From NCBI GenBank assembly GCA_029256035.1, contig JAQSYR010000002.1:1-45410 (forward strand): a stretch of 45,410 nucleotides of DNA. The letters run 5' to 3'. Of the stretch, positions 11,976 through 20,349 are shown piece after piece. The stretch is from Anaerocolumna sp. (GTDB lineage: Bacteria > Bacillota > Clostridia > Lachnospirales > Lachnospiraceae). Positions within the stretch are counted from its first letter, which is position 1, and every line of letters begins with the position of its first letter. Below the pieces are notes generated by a model, which was not told where the DNA came from, made no database searches, and saw nothing but the letters and a program-made list of their open reading frames with translations. Made by a program: the position numbers and the translations under genes.

Positions 11976-12380
11976 ATGGATGTAAGAAATTGCAAAGATT
12001 GCGGTAAATTATTTAATTATTTAAGCGGACCTTCACTTTGTCCTACTTGTTTAAAAAAACTAGATGAAAAGTTTAATGTTGTAAAAGAGTATATTTACAA
12101 TCATCCCGGTGCAGGAATTCAGGAAGTTTCAGAAGAAAATGAAGTTTCAATTCCACAGATAAAGCAATGGGTTAGAGACGAAAGACTTACATTTGCTGAA
12201 GATTCTCTAGTGGGTATTGAATGTGAAAGTTGTGGGGTTACTATTCGCACAGGAAGATTTTGCCAATCCTGTAAAGATAAGCTTGCCAATAACTTAGGAA
12301 ATGCTTATCGTAAAGCAGAAGCACCCCAGTTGAAAAAAGATACAAAAGATAGTCCTAAGATGAGATTTTTAGATAATTAA
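11976..12380 (+). CDS. YvyF/flagellar-operon-like zinc-ribbon protein
   Basis: MDVRNCKDCGKLFNYLSGPSLCPTCLKKLDEKF...; AAGGAGG directly upstream of ATG 11976 (the track start at 11910 is too early). Confidence 0.75.
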   Translation: MDVRNCKDCGKLFNYLSGPSLCPTCLKKLDEKFNVVKEYIYNHPGAGIQEVSEENEVSIPQIKQWVRDERLTFAEDSLVGIECESCGVTIRTGRFCQSCKDKLANNLGNAYRKAEAPQLKKDTKDSPKMRFLDN

Positions 12381-12387
12381 ATGAAAT

Positions 12388-12439
12388 AATCTCCTATATT
12401 ATTTGTGAAGATCCAATTGGCACAAATGTACAGGAGATT
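12388..12439. terminator. Bidirectional terminator between convergent genes
   Basis: AATCTCCT/AGGAGATT outer stem and ATTTGTG/CACAAAT inner stem, followed by CTTTTTTTATTTT. Confidence 0.75.
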
Positions 12440-12445
12440 CTTTTT

Positions 12446-13282
12446 TTATTTTACTAATTTAATACCATTGTCAGATAAAGTTATTTTTCCTTCTTTTAAA
12501 AGTCTACCAACGGCTCTTTTAAAGGCATTCTTGCTTAGATTAAATTCTGCTTTAATAATTTCAGATTCTGTTTTGTCGTGAAAAGGCAGAAAACCGGAAC
12601 ACTCTTGTAATTTTTCATAAATCAGCTCACTATCTGCATCCATTTGTATGTGTGACTTTTCTCGAATACTTAAATCCAGCTTTCCATCGTTTTTTACCTG
12701 GATAACCCTGGCATCAATTACGTCTCCTACCTTTAAGGCGCGATGTAACTCTTTTGTTGGCACTAAGGCACAGTAGTGATTATCAACAGCAACAAAAGCA
12801 CCAAAACTCTCAATAATCTCATAAACAACTCCATTAACACGGTCATCTTTTTTATATGGAGAATTACAGTCTAAATATTCATACACTTTCATGGTAGCAC
12901 ATAAACGGTCACTCTTATCGATATATAGAGCAACTAAGACATCTTTACCTGTTTGAACTCTCTCTGTCTGCTCTTTAAAAGGTAATAGAAGATCTTTCGC
13001 CAAACCCCAGTCTAAAAAAGCGCCAATGGTGGTTACTTCTTTTACCTTAAGAACTGCAGTTTTACCTAAAGTCAATACAGGTATTGTTGTAGTTGCAATG
13101 GGTCTGTCTTCCGAATCCTTATATACAAATACTTCTATTTTATCCTCGTTTTGAATACCCTGTGGTACCTGGTTTTTAGGAAGCAGGATAGAACTGTTGT
13201 TTTGGCCGCTTTCACAAAGATACACTCCAAAATCCGTTGACTTTAGTACCTCTAATGTTTGAACTTCGCCTAACTTTATCAT
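12446..13282 (-). CDS. cvfB: S1-domain RNA-binding protein, CvfB/YitL family
   Basis: 278 aa; LGEVQTLEVLKSTDFGVYLCE, KVKEVTTIGAFLDWGLAKDLLLPF, winged-helix C-terminus NLSKNAFKRAVGRLLKEGKI. Confidence 0.87.
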   Translation of the reverse strand: MIKLGEVQTLEVLKSTDFGVYLCESGQNNSSILLPKNQVPQGIQNEDKIEVFVYKDSEDRPIATTTIPVLTLGKTAVLKVKEVTTIGAFLDWGLAKDLLLPFKEQTERVQTGKDVLVALYIDKSDRLCATMKVYEYLDCNSPYKKDDRVNGVVYEIIESFGAFVAVDNHYCALVPTKELHRALKVGDVIDARVIQVKNDGKLDLSIREKSHIQMDADSELIYEKLQECSGFLPFHDKTESEIIKAEFNLSKNAFKRAVGRLLKEGKITLSDNGIKLVK

Positions 13283-13409
13283 ATTTACACCAACCTTTCA
13301 TAGTGAAGTCACAATAACGGAATATCCGGAAAGTGAATTCCTAATTTATTTTTATCTAAGTATTGTAGTTTCAAGTACACTAAATGCAGGTTTTATATTA
13401 AAGATTGCT

Positions 13410-14114
13410 TTATTGTTGAAACTCTATAACGGTATAAGGTTTACCGTCTGTGTCTGTTAGAACAACGGTAAATACATTATTTTCAAAGTTTACCATAGGA
13501 ATGATGGTGTCGCCTAAAACTGCAGATTTTCTGTATTCTGCCCGCATTTGCCTGATTAAAAAATCTTCGGGTAAACATTCTTCTGCCATTCTAATATATT
13601 GCCCATTATTTACATGATTATTTGTATCAATATTAGTGCGTACTACGGAAAAACTTTCTAAAGCAGATAAATTTTTAGGGATTTCAATTTTACGAGGAGC
13701 ATACTCCATATGGTATTTTTCCTCTAATTGATAATATTTTACTGCTTCGTCGGTTACTCTTACCGGACGATTCTCCTTCGTATTCATGTAAACCCAGATG
13801 GAATTAGCAGCAGCTACAACTTGTCCCATGGAATCTGTAATTAGAAAATTACGGTAACCATACATGCTTTGAAAATCATAAGGCCATGTTGAAATTACAA
13901 TTTCTTCTCCTAACTTGGGAAAACGGTTCACATTAATCTGCCAGGCATTCATTAACCATAATCGATTCGCCTGTTCTAAATAATCAAGGCCTTTCCCAAT
14001 ATCTTCAGATTGAAAGGTGCTACAGTCCTGAAAATAATTTATGATGGAAAATAAGTCTAAATGTTTATTCTTATCAACTTCGCTATATCTGACTCTACTC
14101 TTAAAGCTATACAT
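13410..14114 (-). CDS. Acyl-ACP thioesterase (FatA/FatB-like hotdog)
   Basis: FKSRVRYSEVDKNKHLDLFSIINYFQDCSTFQSEDIG...NIDTNNHVNNGQYIRMAEE. Confidence 0.85.
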   Translation of the reverse strand: MYSFKSRVRYSEVDKNKHLDLFSIINYFQDCSTFQSEDIGKGLDYLEQANRLWLMNAWQINVNRFPKLGEEIVISTWPYDFQSMYGYRNFLITDSMGQVVAAANSIWVYMNTKENRPVRVTDEAVKYYQLEEKYHMEYAPRKIEIPKNLSALESFSVVRTNIDTNNHVNNGQYIRMAEECLPEDFLIRQMRAEYRKSAVLGDTIIPMVNFENNVFTVVLTDTDGKPYTVIEFQQ

Positions 14115-14370
14115 AATAAATCCCCTATCTTTACATTTCAGCTTATTATAGCATATTTTTCAAAATTTGTACTATATTTTTCTAACAATAGAGTTTTATT
14201 CGTTTGATTTCTTTGGAACTATTTGCTACAATACTGTAAATGAATAGTTTTATCCAAAAAACAAATACCCAGAATATATTATTACATACAAGCAAATCAT
14301 ATAAATAGAGTGTATGAATGTTTTTTGGTTGAAAATGATAGCATATAATAATATTATTTGGAGGAAAAAA

Positions 14371-14691
14371 ATGAAGAAGATTATTAGTTCTACAAATGCT
14401 CCTGCAGCAATTGGTCCTTATTCCCAGGCTGTGGAAGTGAATAATATGGTTTATACATCAGGTGTTATTCCTATTGATCCTGAGACTGGTAATTTGGTTG
14501 AAGGGGATATTAAAGTACAAGCAGAACGGGTACTTAAAAGCCTTACTGCACTATTAAAAGATAGTGGCACAAGCTTAGATAATGTTATTAAGACAACCGT
14601 ATTTCTTAAGAATATGAATGATTTTGGGGCAATGAATGAAATCTATGCTTCCTATTTCTCTGAAAAAAGTACAATTATTTCTATAAAATAG
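14371..14691 (+). pseudogene. RidA-family protein, C-terminally truncated
   Basis: MKKIISSTNAPAAIGPYSQAVEVNNMVYTSGVIPIDPETG...MNEIYASYFSEKSTIISIK*. Typical RidA continues with a P-A-R-[SA]-...-V-E-I-E-A-I-A tail that is absent here. Confidence 0.75.
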
Positions 14692-14735
14692 AAGAAATTA
14701 AAAAATACAAATTACTGGAAATTGCTTATGCAGTC

Positions 14736-14788
14736 TGCTATAATGGTAATATTATGTGAATAGTTATGGATGTCCCAATGGGACATCC
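14736..14788 (+). promoter_or_regulatory. Extended -10 promoter followed by a perfect inverted repeat
   Basis: TGC-TATAAT at 14736-14744, then GGATGTCCC-AAT-GGGACATCC (14768-14788). Confidence 0.5.
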
Positions 14789-14814
14789 AAACCAAATTGA
14801 AAGGATGGTTTTCG

Positions 14815-15417
14815 TTGGACCCCATAGATTATTATAATAAGAACGCAAGCTTGTATTTTGAAAATACAGTAGGATTAAATATGCAGGAGATTCTGGAAGA
14901 ATTTATTAAATACTTACCAGAAGGAGCAACGGTTCTTGACCTTGGATGTGGCTCTGGTAGAGACAGCCTGTATTTTATTGAGAAGGGCTTTGACACTACT
15001 GCCCTTGACGGGGCACAGGAACTTTGCGAACTGGCCTCTATTCATATTGGACAGAATGTCTTACATATGCAATATTCTGAACTTGATTTTACCGAAGTAT
15101 TTGACGGGATATGGGCGTGTGCGTCACTTTTACATTTACAGACCAACGATATTAATGATGTTCTTCAGAGTATGACCCAAGCGCTAAAACCCCATGGGAT
15201 ATTATATATGTCATTTAAACACGGGGATTTTAATGGAATTTTAAATGAAAGATATTTTAGCTGCTATACAACAAGAAGTTTAAAGAACTTAATGGAAAGT
15301 CATAAAGATCTTGAAGTTTTAGAATTGTGGATGAGTCAGGACGTTAGACCAGAGAGGGAAGATGAATCCTGGCTGAATATTATTGTAAGAAAAATAAAAG
15401 ATGAAAATCAGGAGTAA
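14815..15417 (+). CDS. Class I SAM-dependent methyltransferase
   Basis: (M)DPIDYYNKNASLYFENTVGL...VLDLGCGSGRDSLYFIEKGF. Likely TTG start at 14815 after AAAGGA; the track ATG at 14770 lies inside a palindrome. Confidence 0.85.
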   Translation: MDPIDYYNKNASLYFENTVGLNMQEILEEFIKYLPEGATVLDLGCGSGRDSLYFIEKGFDTTALDGAQELCELASIHIGQNVLHMQYSELDFTEVFDGIWACASLLHLQTNDINDVLQSMTQALKPHGILYMSFKHGDFNGILNERYFSCYTTRSLKNLMESHKDLEVLELWMSQDVRPEREDESWLNIIVRKIKDENQE

Positions 15418-16535
15418 TGAATATGAACAAAATAGCTTCCGTAAACAGAGTATTTTTAATTACTGTACTTTTATCAATTATAGGTTCTTTTATTAATGGT
15501 TATATCAGTTCGTATACGGATAATTATTTTATTTTACTGCTCATATCCCAAATTGTGCTGGTTACTCCATCACTTATATATTTTATGATAAACAGGCTAA
15601 ATATAGCTGAATCTATACGCTTTAAGCCTATTCGTGTATCTAATATTATTCTTATTATTGTTTTTGCATTTTTAATTTCACCCTTAATGAATTTTATTAA
15701 TGCATTATCAATGTTATTTGTGCGTAATACCACTTCAGAAATCATGTTTGATATTGTGCAAAAGAATAGCTTTTGGCTGAGCCTCTGTTTAATTGCAATT
15801 GTACCAGCTGTACTGGAAGAAACAGTTTACCGAGGCGTTTTCTATAACGAATATAGAAAAGTAAATCCTTGGAAAGGAATCGTACTAAGTGCTTTTTTAT
15901 TTGGAATCATACATGGTAATTTAAATCAGTTTTCCTATGCATTTGCCATGGGTATAGTATTTGCACTTCTAATTGAAGCAACAGATTCTATCTTATCAAC
16001 CATGATCGTGCATTTTCTTATTAATGGAACTTCAGTTGTCTTGCTTGCAATTTATCCTAAATTGCTGCAATACCTTGAGAATATTTATGGAATGGAACAA
16101 TATAATGCACAGGATTTACTGACACAGTTACAAGAAACAGTACCTATGAATTTTTCTTATATTATACAAACCTATGGAGTAAGTGCATTAATATTTACTC
16201 CACTTGCATTCATTGTTTTTCGAACCATTGCTAAAAATACCAATCGTTGGGAATTTATTAAGAATATTAGACATCCTAAGGTTGTAAAAGAAAGTTATGA
16301 GCCAATGGATGATGAATCTTCCTACTGGTATTCCAAAGAATTATTTTCCACAGATACCTTTGCGGAAAATAAAAAAAGCTTGTTTACAATCAGTCTGATT
16401 GGGGCAATTATAATATGTGTAAGCTTGTTAATTTTAAATGAAGTTTTTTCAGTAGATAATTCTATTCAGCCACTGGAAGATGGAAATACATTAATGATTT
16501 TTTTGAAAAATATAGTTAGTTCTTTTATGTATTAG
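15417..16535 (+). CDS. CPBP-family intramembrane metalloprotease
   Basis: Multiple hydrophobic segments; EETVYRGVFYNEYR, FGIIHGNLNQF and HFLINGTSV motifs; TAATG overlap with the upstream stop. Confidence 0.87.
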   Translation: MNMNKIASVNRVFLITVLLSIIGSFINGYISSYTDNYFILLLISQIVLVTPSLIYFMINRLNIAESIRFKPIRVSNIILIIVFAFLISPLMNFINALSMLFVRNTTSEIMFDIVQKNSFWLSLCLIAIVPAVLEETVYRGVFYNEYRKVNPWKGIVLSAFLFGIIHGNLNQFSYAFAMGIVFALLIEATDSILSTMIVHFLINGTSVVLLAIYPKLLQYLENIYGMEQYNAQDLLTQLQETVPMNFSYIIQTYGVSALIFTPLAFIVFRTIAKNTNRWEFIKNIRHPKVVKESYEPMDDESSYWYSKELFSTDTFAENKKSLFTISLIGAIIICVSLLILNEVFSVDNSIQPLEDGNTLMIFLKNIVSSFMY

Positions 16536-16588
16536 AATGATTCGTTAGTCGTTTACTATAATTATTAAGTATAAATGGAGGAATTAAT

Positions 16589-17512
16589 ATGGATAAAATA
16601 TATGATTTGATTATTATTGGGTCAGGACCAGCTGGATTGGCAGCAGCTATTTATGCAGGAAGAGCCGAACTGGATACTATCATTATTGAAAAAGCACCGA
16701 TTAGTGGTGGTCAGATCATAAATACCTATGAAGTTGATAATTATCCTGGTATTCCAGGAATTAGTGGCTTTGATTTAAGTACTAAATTCAGAGAACATTG
16801 TGATCGATTAGAGATGAAGTTTTTGACTGGAGAAGTAATAAAATTTGAAATTAAAGATGGAATAAAGATAGTAACTCTTGATGATGAGAAGGTGTATTAT
16901 TCCAAATCTGTTATTATTGCAACAGGTTCTAATCCTAGAAAATTAAATGTGGACGGCGAAGAAAGGCTATCTGGTATGGGTGTGTCTTACTGTGCTACTT
17001 GTGACGGTGCTTTCTTTAAAAATAAAACAACAGCAGTAGTAGGCGGTGGAGACGTAGCTGTTGAGGATGCAATTTTCCTGGCTAGATTATGTAAAAAAGT
17101 ATATGTGATTCACCGCAGAGATGAATTCAGAGCAGCTAAAAGTCTTACAACTAAATTAATGTCTATGGAAAACGTTGAAATCATCTGGGATAGTAAAGTA
17201 GAAGAAATTTTAGGGAATACACAAGTGGAACAACTTCGCATAAAAAATATTAAGACTGAGGAAAGCAGAGTATTAGATGTTGACGGTACTTTTATTGCCA
17301 TTGGATATAATCCTAGCTCAGAAGTTTATAAGGATGTTGTGAAATTAGATCAAAGCGGATTTATTATAGCAAGTGAAAATTGTGAAACTAATATTCCAGG
17401 AGTATTTGCTGCAGGTGATATAAGAACAAAGGACCTGCGCCAGATTATTACAGCTGCATCTGATGGTGCAAATGCCATTACAGCAGTAGAAAAGTATCTT
17501 AATAGTTTATAA
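16589..17512 (+). CDS. trxB: Thioredoxin-disulfide reductase
   Basis: IIGSGPAGLAAAIYAGRAELDT, redox CATC in SYCATCDGAFFKNK, GVFAAGDIRTKDLRQIITAASDGA. Confidence 0.95.
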   Translation: MDKIYDLIIIGSGPAGLAAAIYAGRAELDTIIIEKAPISGGQIINTYEVDNYPGIPGISGFDLSTKFREHCDRLEMKFLTGEVIKFEIKDGIKIVTLDDEKVYYSKSVIIATGSNPRKLNVDGEERLSGMGVSYCATCDGAFFKNKTTAVVGGGDVAVEDAIFLARLCKKVYVIHRRDEFRAAKSLTTKLMSMENVEIIWDSKVEEILGNTQVEQLRIKNIKTEESRVLDVDGTFIAIGYNPSSEVYKDVVKLDQSGFIIASENCETNIPGVFAAGDIRTKDLRQIITAASDGANAITAVEKYLNSL

Positions 17513-17608
17513 TAACTAATTTTATATAAAAAGACGGTAAAATGGACTGAATTAATCATTAATTTGTGACAATGGATAAAAAAACCTATTATTTTCTTGA
17601 TATTAAGG

Positions 17609-17637
17609 TTGACAGTAATTGTATGCTTTGATATAAT
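17609..17637 (+). promoter_or_regulatory. Consensus sigma-A promoter for the NlpC/P60 gene
   Basis: TTGACA (17609-17614), 17 nt, TATAAT (17632-17637). Confidence 0.75.
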
Positions 17638-17740
17638 GACCTCATGATATTTAATAAATTTGTAACATTTAAATCGATTTTGAAACATTTGAAAGATAAA
17701 TTGAAAGTTTTAATTAATGATTTAAGGAGGTCTTTCTTTC

Positions 17741-18976
17741 ATGATAAATAGTACGACAGTTAAAGTGTCACTTTGCCTATCAGCGGCTTTGGTATCCTTA
17801 AGTTTTCCCGTGACAGCAGAAGCAGCAAAAGAAACAAGAACATCAGATGTTGGAATTGCAGGTATAACACAAACCTTGGATTTATTGTACTCAACAGCAT
17901 CAGAACAGGTTATAGGAGAAGTGGAGTCACTTGTTTTAAAAAGTGATGAAATCAGTGAGAAACAGACTTTAACGCAAGTAGAGTCGCCATATGCCAATCT
18001 TGGTATCTCAATTGCAGAGAATTATGTAAATATAAGAAAAGAACCCAATACAGAAAGTGATGTTGTTGGTAAATTATATAAAGGATGTGCAACCGATATC
18101 CTTGCTACGGAAGGTGAATGGGTAAAAATCCAGTCAGGCAAAGTTAATGGTTATATTAATGCAGAATTTCTTGCAATTGGAGAAGAGGCAGAAGGGTTAA
18201 TTGATGACTATGCAACAAAGTATGCTACCATCAACACTCAAACCTTGTTTGTTCGTGAGAAACCAAACACAGAAGCCACCATTACAACTATGGTGCCTTT
18301 GGGTGAAACGTTCTTAGTATTAAATGAGAACGAAGGCTGGGCTAAGATTATGATTGATGAGGAAGAGACCGGCTTTGTTTCAAAAGACTACATAACTATG
18401 GATGTTGAATTTGAATATGCAGTTTCAATTGAGGAAGAACAGGCCAAATTAGCTGCAGAAGAAGCAGCAAGACAGGCAGAAGCGGAAAGACTTGTAAAAC
18501 TTGCAGAACAGCAGGAAGCGGCAAGACAGGCGCAAGCTCAAAGTAACTCAAACAATAATACAGAGAAAGAAACATCTTCCTCTGAAAATATAAGTTCTAA
18601 TCCAGGTAATTCAAGTGTAGGACAAGAGATTGCAGATTATGCTGTGAAGTTTGTAGGAAATCCTTATGTATGGGGTGGTACAAGTTTAACTAATGGAGCA
18701 GATTGTTCTGGTTTTGTTCAATCAATCTATTCTCACTTTGGATATGGAATAACAAGAACCTCAAGAGATCAGGCTGCATCAGCAGGACGTGAAGTTAGTA
18801 TTGACAGCCGTCAACCAGGAGATTTAATATTCTATAGAAACAGCAGTGGGGTTGTAAACCATGTTGCAATTTATATAGGTAATAATAAAGTTGTACATGC
18901 AAGTAATGCAAGAGAAGGTATTAAAATCTCAAGCTTTAATTATCGTACTCCGTATAAAATTAGAAGAATCGTATAA
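17741..18976 (+). CDS. Secreted SH3-domain NlpC/P60 peptidoglycan hydrolase
   Basis: Signal peptide, two SH3-like repeats (NYVNIRKEPNTESDVVGKLYKG; QTLFVREKPNTEATITTMVPLG), Ala/Glu-rich linker, NPYVWGGTSLTNGADCSGFVQSIYSHFG and NHVAIYIGNNKVVHASN. Confidence 0.93.
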   Translation: MINSTTVKVSLCLSAALVSLSFPVTAEAAKETRTSDVGIAGITQTLDLLYSTASEQVIGEVESLVLKSDEISEKQTLTQVESPYANLGISIAENYVNIRKEPNTESDVVGKLYKGCATDILATEGEWVKIQSGKVNGYINAEFLAIGEEAEGLIDDYATKYATINTQTLFVREKPNTEATITTMVPLGETFLVLNENEGWAKIMIDEEETGFVSKDYITMDVEFEYAVSIEEEQAKLAAEEAARQAEAERLVKLAEQQEAARQAQAQSNSNNNTEKETSSSENISSNPGNSSVGQEIADYAVKFVGNPYVWGGTSLTNGADCSGFVQSIYSHFGYGITRTSRDQAASAGREVSIDSRQPGDLIFYRNSSGVVNHVAIYIGNNKVVHASNAREGIKISSFNYRTPYKIRRIV

Positions 18977-18995
18977 ATTAATAACTATTCATATC

Positions 18996-19045
18996 TACCA
19001 GTTATCATCATAACCGTTATGGTTAAGAAGGTAACTGGTATTTTA
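18996..19045 (+). terminator. Terminator after the NlpC/P60 gene
   Basis: TACCAGTTA / TAACTGGTA stem with inner AACC/GGTT, followed by TTTTATT. Confidence 0.7.
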
Positions 19046-19085
19046 TTACTATTTTTAAAAGAAGGCATGCTAATATATCAAGAAG

Positions 19086-19156
19086 TTATCCACAATTAAA
19101 AACCCTTGTTTTTTCAATAATAGAAGTTATACACTAAGTTATCCACATTATCCACA
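19086..19156 (+). promoter_or_regulatory. DnaA-box cluster
   Basis: Exact TTATCCACA at 19086-19094, 19139-19147 and 19148-19156 (the last two abut), plus a degenerate TTATACACT at 19127-19135. Confidence 0.7.
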
Positions 19157-19484
19157 TAGTGTAACCACTGCTGTCGAATGTAAACAAGCTGTCAAGGTAG
19201 AATATTTGTTTTGTAAATTGTGATAAATTAGACAAAAAATGAAGTGTTTTATATTACAATTGCAGGTATGATTATTGTCAAATAAAAAAGAAATTTGTAA
19301 GGAAAATAATAAGAATTTGACGAAAGTTTGCGACTTTAAGACGAAAAATTAAGTTATTTAATACTTTATGTAAAAATTAGTCCTTTTGACCTAGTTCCTG
19401 GTCAAAGAAAAAAAGCATTCTAGTAACCTGTATTTTGATCAAATAATAGGAGAAATACTTTGTACAATCCAATGGGGAAATTGC

Positions 19485-19513
19485 TTGTCACTGTAGTTAC
19501 CATGTGTTATAAT
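19485..19513 (+). promoter_or_regulatory. Putative sigma-A promoter of hpf
   Basis: TTGTCA (19485-19490), 17 nt, TATAAT (19508-19513). Confidence 0.65.
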
Positions 19514-19557
19514 ATAAGTACGATATAAGAATAGAAAGTCAAAAGGAGTTGGTCATT

Positions 19558-20085
19558 ATGCGTTATATCATTAGCGGTAAAAATATTGAGGTTACTGAGG
19601 GTCTAAAAAGTGCAGTTTATGAAAAAATAGGTAAGCTCGAGAGATATTTTACTCCTGACACAGAAATACATGTAACAATGAATGTTGAAAAGGAAAGGCA
19701 AAAAATTGAAGTAACCATTCCTATGAAGGGTACTATCATCCGAGCAGAACAAAGTAGTAATGATATGTATGTATCAATTGATTTAGTAGAAGAAATCATC
19801 GAACGTCAGTTAAGAAAATATAAGAATAAGATTATCGAACAAAAACAATCTGCAGCAAGTTTGAATCAGTCATTTGTAGAGGATGACTATAGTGAAGATG
19901 ATTCTATCAAAATTATAAGAACCAAAAAGTTTGCCATTAAGCCAATGGATCCTGAGGAAGCTTGCGTTCAGATGGAATTATTAGGACACAATTTCTTTGT
20001 TTATCGTAATGCTGATACAGATGAAGTAAATGTAGTATATAAGCGTAAAGGTAATACTTATGGTTTAATTGAACCAGAAATTTAA
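19558..20085 (+). CDS. hpf: Long-form ribosome hibernation promoting factor (HPF/RaiA)
   Basis: MRYIISGKNIEVTEGLKSAVYEKIGKLERYF N-domain and IIRTKKFAIKPMDPEEACVQMELLGHNFFVYRNADTDEVNVVYKRKGNTYGLIEP C-domain. Confidence 0.93.
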   Translation: MRYIISGKNIEVTEGLKSAVYEKIGKLERYFTPDTEIHVTMNVEKERQKIEVTIPMKGTIIRAEQSSNDMYVSIDLVEEIIERQLRKYKNKIIEQKQSAASLNQSFVEDDYSEDDSIKIIRTKKFAIKPMDPEEACVQMELLGHNFFVYRNADTDEVNVVYKRKGNTYGLIEPEI

Positions 20086-20129
20086 GCCTTACTATTCTAA
20101 TATAATTTAAAGATAGTGGCAGTATTAGT

Positions 20130-20202
20130 GCTATCGCATCAAGGATTCTGTGAGAAACACAAGTGAAACGTTTCTCTTTGAACTTGATGCGGTAGCTTTT
20201 TT
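20130..20202 (+). terminator. Nested-hairpin terminator after hpf
   Basis: GCTATCGCATCAAG (20130-20143) / CTTGATGCGGTAGC (20183-20196) with inner GAGAAAC/GTTTCTC, then TTTTTT. Confidence 0.8.
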
Positions 20203-20349
20203 ACTTTCTTCTTCTCCCAAGTAATGTTAACAAAAAAGAAAAAGTGTTGAATAGTATCTATGTAAATGATACAATATAGGTTGAAATGTTATGTACTGTA
20301 AATGAGGGTAGAGATTAATAAGAAACTAACTAGTAGGAGTGAAATAAAT

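Noticed and set aside
18421-18600. Ala/Glu/Gln-rich repetitive stretch in the NlpC/P60 protein
   Set aside because: Consistent with a low-complexity linker in secreted peptidoglycan hydrolases; not a DNA repeat array.
19086-19156. Calling the DnaA-box cluster the chromosomal origin
   Set aside because: No dnaA, dnaN, recF, gyrB or rpmH nearby, and only three exact boxes; a secondary DnaA-binding locus is the more cautious reading.
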